Source: Vermamoeba vermiformis
Lineage: Eukaryota > Tubulinea > Echinamoebida
Direction of reading: 5' to 3'
Assembly (NCBI GenBank): GCA_045837725.1
Contig: JBEWZL010000152.1
Span: 496,001 to 560,000, forward strand
Length of the DNA: 64,000 bases
The notes under the pieces were generated by a model, which was not told where the DNA came from, searched no databases, and worked only from the letters and a program-made list of their open reading frames with translations. The position numbers and the translations under genes were made by a program. Of the stretch, positions 1 to 12,227 are shown piece by piece; the stretch's first letter is position 1, and every line of letters starts with the position of its first letter.

Positions 1-506
1 GTGATATAGTAAACGTGACTAATGAGATGACTTTAAGTGCGGCGTTCGTGCGCACAGAGAAGGTGATTTTGGGGTCTGGGACTCTGACATGGTCCCATTT
101 TAACGGGAACCGTGCACGAAGTTAGGGCTCTATCGGTACTGAATTGGCCCTCGATGTAAGAGCTCATTGCAGTCACATTGCAATTTGACTTTGCGAAACT
201 ATTCTTGACACAGCCAAAAATAACTAACTTTGCTAAGTTCGAGTCAAATTCTGAACTGTAGAACCCATTTCTTAAGAAGAGTATTGATTGGGTTCATTGA
301 TGCACCCCAACAACTCACAATTGCTGTGCGTTGGCACATGCTTGAATTCTGGAGGTGTGGATCTCCCAACACGTGACTTTCAGACAAGATCTTCGAAACT
401 GCTTGGCCATAATTTCAAACGCACTTGTATAATTAACAAAAACTTGTTTATTTGTAAATCGAAGTGTTATTTATTGACAAACACTGTAAAGGACTTAAAA
501 TTCTAA
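1..506. other. Left-edge intergenic stretch
   Basis: No gene is visible here. A 72-codon open frame at 288-506 lacks any domain-like pattern, has no intron partners and is low in coding character. It is treated as chance. The stretch probably holds the upstream region of the SOUL-family gene that follows. Confidence 0.5.
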
Positions 507-1437
507 ATGGTACGACATTCGCTACTGTAGCCTACATACAATAACTCACTCAGTAACTTTATTTAATAATTCCATGACTTTTGAAATTGTCAGGAGCTGA
601 CATCCATTAATTTTCTCTGCAGATCAGATCCCGACTAGCACGATTTTTATTTATTGGTTTGCCGTCACCTTTCGTATTAATTGGGGGTATGTACTGAAAC
701 GGACGTGGTCATTTTTAATTCAATTATTTTTTGAAAATTAATTTTTGGATCTAACCCAATAATAATTCAGGCTACAACCTATTGGCCGCACAAAAATATC
801 AAGGCCATGTTAATTTTACAGTAGCAGAGAAGAAAGACGGCTACGAGATCCGTCAATATTTCCCTCACTTTCAAGCTGAACTCAGTGTGGCAGCTCCGTA
901 CTACTCACAAGCCCTGCAGAAAGGTGCTGATGAATTGAAGAGGTATGACTCAAAACACTCCATTAGACCTTAATTAACACACTAGGCAGGTATTTACAGC
1001 GCCGAGAAAATACACGCGAGCGAATAGTGCGTGTGACCTATCCATTTGCAGCGCGTGAAATGAGTGCTGAAGAGGCTGCAAAGTATCCGCGCTTTGTGCC
1101 CGTGAAAGAGACCGTTGAGAAGCCGAAAGACAACAAATCTTACGTCGTGACCATTGCACTCGATGACACGTACACTCGCGCGTCAATCCCCAAGCCGTGG
1201 AACCCATTCATTTTCTTGCGTGAAATTCCGACTCGACCAATGGCAGTGCGCACATTCAGCGGCTGGATCACACAAGACAAAGTAGAAAAAGAGATTGAAG
1301 CATTTAAAGCAGACTTGCAGCGCGATGGTCTGCAGTACAAAGAGCTCAAAGTCGGTGATTGGAACGACGTTTTTATGCTGTTCTGGCGCAGGAATGAAAT
1401 TCAAGCCGTGTTGAGCGACAAGAACGACAAGAAATAA
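507..1437 (+). CDS. SOUL-family haem-binding protein
   Basis: The SOUL/HBP family binds haem or hydrophobic ligands. In plants and animals its members act in the cytosol or plastids, or in the reproductive tract. The main exons are 771-942 and 990-1437. They show the family opening EKKDGYEIRQYFP and the later block PKPWNPFIFLREIPTRPMAVRTFSG split by about 35 residues, then a conserved C-terminal strand. A preceding exon at 623-686 encodes a hydrophobic segment (FLFIGLPSPFVLIGG) that could be a signal or membrane anchor. A tiny first exon of only ATG at 507-509 before a GTACGA donor joins in phase, so it is my best start. It is uncertain because no other in-frame ATG lies upstream. Total length of about 230 residues fits the family. 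The gene ends 106 bases from the convergent E3BP-like gene. Confidence 0.75.
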
Positions 1438-1542
1438 ATGTCGAATGTTATGTAGCAAATATTCCTTCAAAATCAAAGTTATGAAGCTCGGTAAAGTTGA
1501 GCTGACTAGCATGAAGTGAATATTATTTAACTGAATCTTACA

Positions 1543-3276
1543 TTACACAACTAATAGCGCAGGATCACTGACAAGTCGCTTGAATTCTTCCAAGAATTGT
1601 GCGGCGTGTTCGTCGTTCACTGCGCGGCCATCGTACGACAGTGCGACCTTAATCGTGTTGCGGACTTGCGGCACTCCTTTTTCAAGGTCCAAATCTAACT
1701 TCTGTTGAATGCCACCGACAGCCATGATGCATGCCTAATTAGGAAATCGATCGATTAGATAGTGATTGACAACTACACTAGTGACAAGTCATACTTGAGG
1801 TGGGTTGATGACAGCAGTAAATTCTGAGATGCCAAACATGCCTAAATTGGAAATGCTGAAAGTACCGCCTTGGAACTCGTGCGGCAACAATTTGTTGGTG
1901 CGAGCACGGTCAGCGAGGTCCTAGTTAAATAGCGTGAGCTCATTGTGCGACATTAACAACGCATTCCTCGCACCTTCATGTTGGCAGAGATCTCTGCGAC
2001 ACCCTTGCCCGAGGCGTTCTTGATGATCGGTGTGATCAGACCAGTGTCGAGTGACACGGCGACTGACACGTCAACTGTTTTGTGTTGAACGAGCTAACAC
2101 GCAGTCAGTAAGCAGCACTTGACACGTGTCAAACAGAGCACTGTAACGTACCTCTTGAGTCTTGAGGTCCCATGAAACATTCACTTGAGGCACGCGTGTC
2201 AAAGCGACGGCAGCGGCCTTGATGATAAAGTCGTTGACTGACACTTTGACGTCTTGAGCTGCACATGACACGTGTCAATTAGTAACCTGCACGATGTTGT
2301 ACTATTAAGTCAATCACTTACCGGCCAATTGTTTTCTGAGTGCCATCAACTTGTCTACAGTGCACTCTTCGGTGAGATAGACGTGTGGAATGGTTGATTT
2401 GGACTCGGTCAATCGTTGTGCGATGACGCGGCGCATTGAAGACGCCTAGGTGACACGTGTCAACATGAGTCAAGTCATTGACACGCGATGCAGTGTGACG
2501 ACTTACAGGTTGATCAACAAACTTAGGACCACGTCTGTTGTTAGCAGCGCTAGTGCTAGTGGCAGCAGCGGGACTGGCAGCACTCTTGGGGGCTGGGGCA
2601 GTGCTGGGTGCGGGCTTGGACTCGTGTTGAACTGGTGACTTTTTAAGACCTTTTTGGGCTACAATAATATTCAAGCAGGTCAGTTAGTACATTGTATTAA
2701 TTGATTTGCCGATAACACCAATGTGGTGCAGTGTTGTGGTATAATGATTATATGCAACGGTGAAAACATGCGAGTAAGTGCTGCAGATCCACTTACTAAT
2801 AAATGCCAGCACATCGCCCTTGAGCAGACGGCCGAGTGGACCAGTGGGTGTGACGTCCTTAGCATTGATGGCATATTCGTCGAGCAATCTGCGCACTGAG
2901 GGGAATACTCCGCGCTCGAATTTCAACGTTTCAGCATCTGGGTGGTGGATCCAGGTTGTTAATTGAAAATTTACGCAAAAAAATAGCGGTATAAATATTC
3001 ATATGCATTGGATCATTATTTTATGAGGCAAATGGCCTACGTTGTAATTTTGGTTAAAAAAAATATCAATTATGTAAAATTAATTTTGAATGCAATGTGA
3101 GTTCAATATAGATGACAATAGGTGCTATAAAATCATATAATTAATTATATAATATTTTATGCGGACTTACGTTGCTTATTTGAAGTATGAAAGTTCTTGA
3201 GACTTATGGCTCTCGATCCGTTACTGCTAGTAGTACGAGTGGCAATACGGATACCACGATATAATTGACTTAACAT
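1543..3276 (-). CDS. Pyruvate dehydrogenase E3-binding protein (E3BP/PDHX-like), lipoyl domain absent
   Basis: This is a member of the dihydrolipoamide acyltransferase family, in about nine exons. Exon 1 (3171-3276) encodes a basic, Ser/Arg-rich mitochondrial presequence starting [14 protein letters not shown]. It joins in phase directly to a peripheral subunit-binding domain ([35 protein letters not shown]), which docks E3. An Ala/Pro linker and a full acyltransferase core follow ([61 protein letters not shown]). The C-terminal active-site motif is [10 protein letters not shown] instead of the E2 DHRxxDG, so the catalytic His is missing, as in human PDHX (SDSRVVDDE). I therefore call it a structural E3-binding subunit of the mitochondrial complex. 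No lipoyl domain is seen in the 233-base first intron. It is divergent from TCF25, with 113 bases between the two starts. Confidence 0.85.
2121..2130. repeat. GACACGTGTC palindrome, E3BP-like intron 2094-2151
   Basis: This perfect 10-base palindrome is flanked TT...AA, giving TTGACACGTGTCAA. It sits in the middle of a 58-base intron. Confidence 0.9.
2267..2276. repeat. GACACGTGTC palindrome, E3BP-like intron 2259-2321
   Basis: This is the second copy in the same gene, in the next intron, flanked AT...AA. It lies close to the acceptor end of the minus-strand intron. Confidence 0.9.
2452..2461. repeat. GACACGTGTC palindrome, E3BP-like intron 2446-2506
   Basis: This is the third copy in the gene, with the longer form TGACACGTGTCA. 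A half-copy TTGACACGCG follows at about 2479 in the same intron. Confidence 0.9.
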
Positions 3277-3389
3277 GGATTAAAATAAATATTAATAGCC
3301 GTTGTGATCACTTTGAGCAAAATGACAAAAAGATCTTCGTTGATCTATTTTTCATTAAACCAACAAAGGAGTGAACATACTGGCCCATC
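3277..3389. promoter_or_regulatory. Shared divergent promoter region, E3BP-like / TCF25
   Basis: These 113 bases separate the two start codons, so both promoters must lie here or inside the first exons. No motif was recognised. Confidence 0.5.
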
Positions 3390-5973
3390 ATGTCACGTGC
3401 ATTGAAGCGTATGTTAGAAGAAAAAACCGAGCCTAATAAACAAAAGCCCGTTGAAGAAGAGAGTGAGGATGAGGATGACGCGCCAACCGGTTTCGTGAAT
3501 CCGTTTGACTTGGTGCGTAGTATTATTAAATGACGATAAATAATTATTATAATAATTATGCACCGTAATTGCCGCATAATAATCACTTTCTGTAATTTGA
3601 GAATTTTTTCATAATTTATTTAGTCAATTTGAACTTGATAACGCGTCATCAACAGTTAATAGCAGCAAGCAGTACTTAACATCACATTTATCATAGCTTA
3701 ATCAAGGAGGAGGCAATGACGATGATGAGGACTCGGAAGAAGAAGATCCAAAGCCCGTTCAGCCAGCCAAACCAGCTGCGGCAGTATGTAGTCTGGATGT
3801 GCTCAATTTGAACACTTATTGATTGACTTGCATACTATAGAAGCAATCTGCTAAAAATAATAACAAGAAAAAGAAAAAGAAAGGCAAAGCTAAGCCAGAT
3901 CCACAACCAAAAAGTGAAGAAAAAGAAGAGGACATCGATCAGCTCGTTAAAGAGTAAGATCAAATAGACTTTATATCAGTGCCACTAATATTGCATATAT
4001 AGACTTGGTCTCGAGAATACACGCTCTGAATTAGAGCAGGCTGAGAGTGAAGGACTCGTCGAGAATTTATTGTCGTTACAAGCCATTCACCTCGATGCTG
4101 ATGCGGAAATGAGGAAATTGTTCGGTCCTGGAGTGGTATGTATACTAATATATGCAGCAGTGATTATCATAGTCGTGTTAACAATTGAGTTTTAGATCCC
4201 CAAAGAAAAGCGTGATCCAAGAATTAAGTACGTAACGATAATAATGGCCTATTACGCTGGTCAATCATCCTAAACATATTACAACAGGCGCGTGGCTCAT
4301 AGAAAATCATTGATTATCAAGCCAAGAGAGTTCTGGCCGCGCATGTCGAGTGGTTTGAGTATGGATCTGATCGACTCCAAGTCCGGCGTGAATTACTTCA
4401 AAATTAACTGGAGCAAAGAATACAAAGAGATACAAAAGCAGTTCATTGCCTGTGTTAATACGGGTGATCCAAACACGCTCGGTCAGGTACGTCTCATTCT
4501 AATCCTCCATGCTTTATTTTTTCCCTAATTTGGTAATCAGCTATTGCACGTGCACCCGTATCACATCGACACATTGTTACAACTCGCCGAGGCCTTCAAG
4601 TTTATGGGCGAGTTAGACAGTTCCCTCGACTTGATTGACCGCGCACTGTACGCCTTTGAGTGTTCGTGGCACAATTTGTTCAATCCAGTCACGCACAACA
4701 ACCAGCGATTGGAGTACAAACATCCTGAGAATAGGTATGGCACGCGACATTAACTTAAATTCAACGACTAACATGTTTGCTTAGATCATTTTTCTTGGCC
4801 ATGTTCAAACACGTTCAAGATCTGGGACGGTAATGACAAGATTAATACTAATTTCACGGCATAATATTAATACGTTTACTTTTAGACGGGGATGCAGTCG
4901 CACGGCTTTAGAGTTCTGCAAATTGATGCTCAAACTGGATCCGTCAGATCCGCTTGGCGTGTTGTACTTGATCGACACCTACGCCGTTAGAGCGCGACAA
5001 TACGACTTTTTGATTGAATTGACCTACTCGAAGATGTTCCAAGACCGCTCGTTGTCTTATTTGCCTAACTTTGCCATGCACGTCGCACTCGCCAAATTCT
5101 ACCTCGAAAAAGAGGGCGAAGAGGTAAGCCCAGCAGTGCATGAATTACAATGTAATAACACACTGGACTTCAAGGGCAACACGAACAACAATGCATTGAA
5201 CAAGAAGAACTTGCGCGCGTCCTCGAACAAATTGTTGTCGAGCTCCGAACTGTTGCAGAACGCACTCATGTTGTTCCCGATGATCTTGCCGCCAATGCTC
5301 AAAAAGATGTCCATTAACTCGCTCATGCACCGTGAGGCTGATGGCACTTCCAGCGACGTCATGTTGCACGGCTATTTCACTAGCCCGCCATTCGTGCCAC
5401 CCGCCGTGCAGTATTTAAGTGCCTTGTTCGTCGAGAGAAATGCAGCGCTGTGGCGTGACCCTGATGTAGTCACGTGGCTCAAAGAGAACGCCATCAAAAC
5501 CAAAGTGCGTGCTGAGAGTCAAGATCCAATGGTCGAGAACTGCGCTGTCATCTTGCGCGAGGAGCACGAGACAGTCGCGCCGAATGTTTATCGACACATC
5601 TTGTTGACAGGTACGCATCATACACCCCCGTATCGTATTAATGACACGTGTCACGTTAATTTTTAACCGTGTGTTGACAGATGACAACGAGGTCGTAAAT
5701 TCCTTGCCCGCAGATGTGGTGAACGAAGGCTTCCGAATCTACGACGACGAAGAAGAGAAGGAGTATCGCGTGCAAGACAACAACCAGCGCGGCAACACGA
5801 CTGTGAATGCAATCGGAGCTTTGTTGAGCTCGATCTTGCCTTGGAACACACGACCCACCGGCGAATGGCTGAGCGAGCTGGTGAATCGAATCAACACAAG
5901 CAATGCTGAGGGTGGTGCTGAGAATACGGACAATGCCGATGAGGGTGATAATAATGACTTGCATGAGGACTAA
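3390..5973 (+). CDS. TCF25: TCF25 (Nulp1) homologue
   Basis: TCF25/Rqc1 proteins act in ribosome-associated quality control, alongside Listerin, on stalled nascent chains. The animal name reflects an old transcription-factor assignment. The N-terminus MSRALKRMLEE and the acidic/lysine-rich low-complexity stretch (coded about 3420-3960, with an NNNKKKKKKGK-type run) are typical. The conserved core follows: HPYHIDTLLQLAEAFKFMGE, DLIDRALYAFECSWHNLFNP, PENRSFFLAMFKHVQ, RGCSRTALEFCKLMLKLDP. The gene has about eight short introns. One at 5611-5680 carries a GACACGTGTC palindrome, and another is likely near 5122-5172, where the open frame reads through. The C-terminal tail is acidic (NADEGDNNDLHED). 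Total length of about 650 residues is near the family norm. Confidence 0.9.
5643..5652. repeat. GACACGTGTC palindrome, TCF25 intron 5611-5680
   Basis: This copy has the flanked form ATGACACGTGTCAC and lies in the middle of the last intron of TCF25. Confidence 0.9.
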
Positions 5974-6307
5974 AATGTACATAAATTAGATCGGATCGGA
6001 ATCCGGCGCTTCTCGTAAAGATTTTATTACTGTGAGTCATTTATATGGTACTTGAGTATAATACTATTCATTAGCGTAACACCACATTTACTTGGATTCT
6101 ATCGTGCTTTACTTGCCAAATTTGTCTGAAGATTTTCCGTAGCTTTTTAATTAGTTTACGGTTGATTAAACACGGTCGATAGTGAAATATGGTATCAGAA
6201 CTATAATAGTGAGGTAATCAATATAATTTCAGAACATTACGTGTGCATCTAAGCGGAGTTTTAGGAATGGTTCGTTGATTTATTTAACTAATAATAACGT
6301 AATATAG
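5974..6307. other. Intergenic, TCF25 to RhoGEF-MORN
   Basis: This A+T-rich spacer has no coding signal. It should hold the TCF25 3' end and the promoter of the next gene. An upstream non-coding exon of the RhoGEF gene is possible, because the base pattern ATATAG directly precedes the ATG. Confidence 0.5.
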
Positions 6308-9300
6308 ATGCAAGGTCAATTGTCGTTGAAAAAATCCGAAGGATTTTTAAAGAAAAAAGTTTGGAAACAATATTGGTTCAAACTGACGGATCAGAGCTTT
6401 GTTTGCTCGAAGACCGAAGATTATAATGACGTCGAGGATACTATTAAAATTGATAAAGGTAAATACAAACTTTTGTTTAACTGGTCGATTCTGGCAATTT
6501 ATTTAATTGAAAAAAAGATTTTTTCTGATTTTTTACGGTTATAATTCGTGTCGGTAACATGTAACGAGCCGGCATTCAATTAATACTTAAGGAATCGATA
6601 ATTAATAATTTTAAAAATTGTTTCAGACGTTTCTTTGACCTTGAAGAAAAATTCGGATGGCAAATCCGTAATGACCGTCGCCCTGAAAACAAAGAAATGG
6701 TCATTAATGGCAGAGACCGAGGACGGTTTTCAACGATGGCAAGAGGCTGTAAAATCAGCCGTAACAAAAGCAGGCAAGTATTGGCAGATCCGTACACTTT
6801 TTCTCGTTTGTAGGTAATCACTGGTAGCTGACTATATTAACTCCATAAGGCGGCAAAGTCGTAGCATCGAAGGTGAAGCCCGAGGACATTGTTATTGAGC
6901 GCACAGACGTTCCTTCAAAGCGAGACTCACGCACTGACTCGCTGGGCGGACCTCCGTCCAATCCGAGCACACCACGTGCTGCACGCGAAGAACAGCCGCA
7001 ACATCAGAGCGGCGAGTTCAGCGTGTCGGGCGGTGAGCCATCGAGCACGGACAGTCAAGACAGACCTCCCCTGCCTACGCGTTCTCCGTAAGTACTCGTC
7101 GCGTGTCAAAAATGTCACACGAGACTGACAGTCACTTCAACAGGAGCGTGCAACAGTTGGGCGGTCCATCGCGACCACAGATCAAGAAACGTAAGTGACA
7201 CGTGTCGAGCACAATGGAGAGGTCATTCTAACCACGCATTAGCGCCATTGCCACCGCGTCCAGGCGAGACAAAATCACCCTCACAGCCACCACGTCCCGA
7301 AGAGAATGGCAGTGGTAACACCAGTGACGCGAGTGGTGCCTCGAGCCCCGTACAAACAGATTCACCAGCCCCCACGAGTCCTCCTGACCCAGCTGTCCGC
7401 AAAATGTTCCGTGCTCCGAGTCAGTCAGTCGTGCTCAACAACAGCGGGGGCTCAGCAGTGCCAACACCTCCTTCGCGAGGTCCAGGCAAGGGTCCGATGC
7501 CAGGGCGAGGTAAATTCTCTCCAGGCCCTGGTGGTCCACCTGGCATGGCGAAAGAAGGTGTCAATCCCGTGCCTCCTCCGCGCGGTCCTAATGGCGTGAG
7601 CAGTAAGTCTTACTGACATGATTACAATCAACGGCGAAAATTAATGCCGTGCACAGCACCTCCGCCCTTGTCTCCGAAGAAGTCAGTCAGCGCACTCCCC
7701 ATCAATCAAACACCAGTCGTGGACACTCCACAGCCCGAACAACCAGCTGATAAAATTCCTTCACCGCGCGAACGAGCACCAACAATGCTGGGAGAGAAAG
7801 AAGGTATTGCCATTCAAATTAGGATTGATTGACATGTTGTGCTCATTTACTTTTCAGCTCATCGTGCCAAGATTGCGCGTGAAATTTTGGAGACAGAACG
7901 AGGATACTTCAAGTCTATTAACAGTCTCATCACAGTACGTATTATTATTGATAATATTACGAAAAGATACTAATAGTGCACTAGTTCTACTTGGGTCCAT
8001 TGACGAGTCAAGCAGCAGCGATGAACGTGCCCATTGAACACATCAAAACATTGTTCCCGACGAACTTGGAGCTGATCATTCAATTCAACAAAGAATTGCT
8101 CGCTCAATTAGAAGAGCGCATTAACAACTTTACACCAGTGACTACCATTGGTGACGTGTTTATGAAACTGGTGCGTCGTGACAGATGTCATTATAATGAT
8201 ACAACAGAACTAATGCTGTGCTGCTGCAGTCCCCGTTCTTGAAGATGTACAACGAGTACTCGAGTGCCTATCAAACAGCGCTTAACATGTACAATCAACT
8301 GCGCAAAGACAATCCGTTGTTTGTGAAAGAGCTCGAGGTAATTCAACACTATTGTTGTTATATATAAGTACGGCATATTAATCCCTCACAGACCTGTCGC
8401 AAATCATCGGGCAGTCAATTGACGCTTGAAGATTTGATTATTATGCCCGTGCAACGTATTCCCCGTTACAAATTGTTGCTGGAAGATTTCCTGAAGAACA
8501 CAGACAAAGCACACGTCGACTACGCCAATCTTCAAGCAGCGCTGTCCAAGGTGAATGAAGTCGCTGCATTTATCAACGAAAGTGTCCGCAAATCCGACAA
8601 CGCCAAGAAGATGATGGGCATGTCCAGCAAGGGCGCCAATTTTGATGTAAGTCACAACTCTGCGTATATTAAGGCGGTATTAACACGTGAGTAGAATTTG
8701 ATTGCGCCGCATCGCTTTTTGATTCGCGACGGCAGCAACAAAGTGACGGAACACAAGCGCAAAGAAATGAAACATTTCTTCTTGTTCAACGACTTGTTTG
8801 TGCACGTCAAAGAGTCGTTGATGAAGGACGGACACGACTTGTCCAATCCTGAATTTGTCTGGCCGCTCAACTTGGTCTGGATCAGCGAAGCTCTATTGCC
8901 CAAAAAAGGTAATTTTTGTTATTAGTGCTGAATATAGTCCACAGATTAATGCCTCAATCACAGTCGAAATCATTGGTCCCAACGGCTCGATGACTTTGAA
9001 CGTCAAAAACGATCAGTCGTGGGTCAAAGATTTGAAGACGCATTGTCAGAACTTGCTCAACTTGTTGAACGAGAACGATCCCAGTGCGAACAACAGTAAG
9101 TAACGACTGGTCTGCGAGGTCAGTTCATTAACTCACCTCCCTGCAGACAATTCACACCGCAAGGGCAAGTACACTTATCCTGGCGGCAGCACTTACGATG
9201 GTGATTGGATTGATGGTCGAGTACGTGATTGACCCTGTGTAGTGACTGCACGATTGTATCTAATCACTGTTATTCAGCGACAAGGTCTCGGCACGTTCAG

Positions 9301-10876
9301 TCAGTGCGGCAACATTTACACGGGTGAATGGGTCAATGACAAGCGCAATGGGAAGGGCAAGTTGATCTTTGCCAATGGCTACGAGTACGACGGCACTTGG
9401 AAGGACGACATGCCGAGTAAGTTGACAGCTCCCAATACCTCTATTCTGAGATGAATTTGACACGTGTCATTAGACGGCAAGGGAATCATGTTCACACCAG
9501 ACAACGGGGCCAAGTACGAAGGTGACTGGAAGGACGGCAAACGTCACGGCATTGTAAGTGTGCTGAGAGGTCTGACACGTAGTTCTAACAACGACACAGG
9601 GTCATCTCGTGTTCCCTAACGGTGATGTCTATGACGGCGAGTTCTCAGATGACGGCATCAGTGGCCGCGGCAAATTGACGTGCTCGAGTGGCATGGTCTA
9701 CGAGGGCGAGTTCAAGGACGATTTGGTACGTAGAACAGCGATTGAGGACGATAAAAACATCTTCACTAACACTCGTTCAGTTCCACGGCATTGGCAAGCT
9801 GATTCTGCCGAACAAGACGTCGCAACTGGTCTACGAAGGCAGCTTCAAACAAGGTCTCAAGCACGGCAGAGGTGTGTTGAAGTACCCGCACGGCGCAGTC
9901 TACGAGGGCGAGTGGCAAGAGGACATGGTACGTGCTGCGATTAAACAAGTGTCTTGTACTCATCTTTGTTCAGCGCCACGGCAAAGGTGTGATGAAAGAA
10001 AAAGACAATTCGAGCTACGAAGGAGACTGGGCCAATGACATGTACGACGGTCAGGGTGTGAAGATCTATCCGAATGGCAGCAAATACAACGGGCACTGGT
10101 CTCGCGGTGTGAAAAAAGGCCAGGGCCAGTTCATTTACAGCAACGGCACTCGTTACGACGGCAACTGGGCCGATGACATGGTACGTCCACGATTGACACG
10201 TCATTCGTTCTGAGCGGTGTCTAATGTCTTCGCAGCGTCAAGGCATCGGTGGTTTTGTCGACAGTGACGGCAGCACGTACCAAGGTGAGTGGGCGGCAGA
10301 CAGACGCGAAGGCAAGGGTGTCATGACGTACGCATCGGGTGCTCGTTACGACGGCTACTGGCACTTTGACAAGTTCCACAAGACTGGCACGTTCACTGGT
10401 GGTGCTGAAGATTTGATTTCAAAGTACGAAGGTGAATGGCAGAACGGGCGCATGCACGGCAAGGGCACACTGCACTTCACGAACGGTGACGTGTTCAAGG
10501 GCTCGTTCAAAGACAATAAGGTACGTTCATACATTAATAATAGCTCAGTGACTAACCATTTCTATCCGCAGTTCCACGGCCAAGCAGTGTACAACTACGC
10601 GAATGGTTCTGCACTCAATTCCAAGTGGAACTACGGCGTGAAAGAAGGCAAAACAATGTTCACCACGCAAGAGTAAGTAATTGACCTATTACTGCGAGTG
10701 AGTGCAGCACTAATGATTTGTGTTGCAGCAAAGAGACGTTCTCGGGCTCCATCAAAGAGCCGCTGAGCAATGTGATTGAAGAGAAAGGAGATCTGCTGCA
10801 CATTGCCCCGACCTTCCCGCTGATGCCGATCTATTTCGACACCGAGACTGGGCGCACCTCGCTCTCACGGAATTAG
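6308..10876 (+). CDS. PH / RhoGEF (DH-PH) / MORN-repeat protein
   Basis: This is a predicted guanine-nucleotide exchange factor for Rho/Rac GTPases with membrane-binding repeats, about 1,180 residues long. Domains in order: an N-terminal PH domain (GFLKKKVWKQYWFKL to FQRWQEAVKSAV); a Pro/Ser-rich linker with SH3-ligand-like PPLPTR and PPLSPKK motifs (6860-7830); a DH domain (AKIAREILETERGYFKSI; TLEDLIIMPVQRIPRYKLLL, the CR3 helix); a second PH (FLIRDG, HFFLFNDLFVHV, with WVKDLKTHCQNL as its C-terminal helix); then about 16 MORN repeats of the type KGKLIFANGYEYDGTWKDD to near the C-terminus. Introns fall repeatedly at the same point after a repeat's DD(M/L), which suggests growth by exon duplication. 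Alsin (ALS2) also joins DH-PH to MORN repeats, but no VPS9 or RCC1 domain is seen here. The start at 6308 opens directly into the PH domain. Confidence 0.88.
7197..7206. repeat. GACACGTGTC palindrome, RhoGEF-MORN intron 7191-7242
   Basis: This copy lies immediately behind the GTAAGT donor, overlapping the region that pairs with the start of the intron. Confidence 0.9.
9459..9468. repeat. GACACGTGTC palindrome, RhoGEF-MORN intron 9417-9473
   Basis: This copy has the flanked form TTGACACGTGTCAT and ends 5 bases before the intron's 3' end, on the acceptor side. Partial copies (CTGACACGTAG at about 9573, TTGACACGTCAT at about 10193) are in later introns of the gene. Confidence 0.9.
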
Positions 10877-10978
10877 ACGAAGAAATGCGTTGAAGTGTGT
10901 TTGTTCGTGTTGAAAAAACTACTTGTAATTTTTTAGCTTAAAACTTGTATTGTACAACACCTGACAGTGACGCGTGCC

Positions 10979-12227
10979 TTATTTGTCTTCTTCAATTTCG
11001 AGGCTCAATTCAAGGTCGTCTTCAAGGTCACCACGGTCTGTTTGAGCTTGCAATAAATATTCGACGCGACTGCGGTCCAAGCAGGCAGGTTTTCTGATGA
11101 TGCCTTTGTGCACCAGCGCGAAGAGTGCTGCAGCGAGTGTGACAACGATGCTGACCGTGATCACTCCGATAGCCCATCTCGGCCACAACACACGCATCGT
11201 GATCGTTTGACGAAGTTCACCGATCGGGTTCGTCGCTGTGACGGTCAATTCAGCGCCGTTCAAGCCACTGTGCGCCGTCAATTTGATCGAGGGCTGTGTC
11301 TCTCTGAAGATGTCCTTGCCGTTGAGTGCCCATTGAAAGCGCGTGTAGCCATCGTCTACAAACTGCACAGTGATCTCGACCTCTTCATTGGCGTATGCTG
11401 TCACGCGCTGCGGCAAGTTCTTTTTGAATCTTGGAGCCATGGGCTTGATAAGCTTAATGCGACGACTGAGCACGGAGCCAGCAGGGTTGGTGACGCTGAG
11501 TTGGAACACGGAGTTGATGTCTTCGCGGCCGACAGTCAGCTGCAAGTCCCCCTTGTCCATGTAGACCAAGCCGTCCTCAGACCAGCTCATTGCTTTTTCG
11601 TTCTGCATCCACACCCACACCAGTCCCTCGCCGGTCACGTACTGGGTCAAGTTGATGGCCCATGTCTGACCAATGAATACGGGCAAGGTGATGTCAGAAG
11701 CGTCGTTAGAGAAGGTGACTGGAGAGATGCCAGGAGTGAGGTGAATCTCATATTGTGGCACATTCATGGACGGCTTGCCCAGCACGTACAAATACGCGGG
11801 ATCTGACGTCTCGAGCAGATCTGCGTCGGAGTAAACTTGGGCGTGGACCTTCGAGTCATTCATGCCTTCTTTTGCGTCAATTTTAACGCGCGTAGAAATG
11901 CTGTCGGACACTGCTTTGTCGTTCAAATACCAGATCACGCGTCGGTGGGTAACTGTTGAGTCCACCTGAATATCAAACGATGCTTTCGTGCCAATAAATG
12001 CCGAAGTTGATGAGGGTTGGCGAGTTATTACTAAATAATACTGTAATTAATATTCAAACGGAATTTTTACATTTTCTGAAATTAATTTTCCATTTTCCGT
12101 GCTTTTTTAATGCATAAACAATTGCGATTTGAGGATCATTACCTTTTTCTGTAGTACGTGATTGCGCTAATAAAATTAATTGCACAATTATAGCAAAGAG
12201 AAGAGCGGATTTGAATTTCTGAAACAT
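10979..12227 (-). CDS. Type I membrane protein with Ig-like folds
   Basis: The function is not recognised. Exon 1 gives a clear signal peptide (FKSALLFAIIVQLILLAQS). After an intron of about 130 bases, the exon starting VITRQPSSTSAFIG joins in phase to the long exon. The ectodomain of about 290 residues looks like three or four beta-sandwich (Ig-like) modules: VIWYLNDKAVSD, LSVTNPAGSVLSRRI, RFQWALNGKDIF and LTVTATNPIGELRQTI follow the W...LNG / L.V.A.N..G pattern of I-set domains. One transmembrane helix follows (AIGVITVSIVVTLAAALFAL), then a short acidic tail of about 45 residues (GDLEDDLELSLEIEEDK). There is no kinase or other signalling domain. It may be an adhesion or surface-recognition protein. 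Convergent with the RhoGEF gene, 102 bases apart. Confidence 0.7.

Noticed and set aside
288-506. 72-codon open frame in the left spacer
   Set aside because: No domain-like pattern, no splice partner and no conserved features; its end overlaps the likely SOUL leader exon.
11108-11806. Long plus-strand open frame of 232 codons
   Set aside because: Lies antisense to the Ig-like protein's coding exon and has an arginine/histidine-rich composition typical of a mirror frame.
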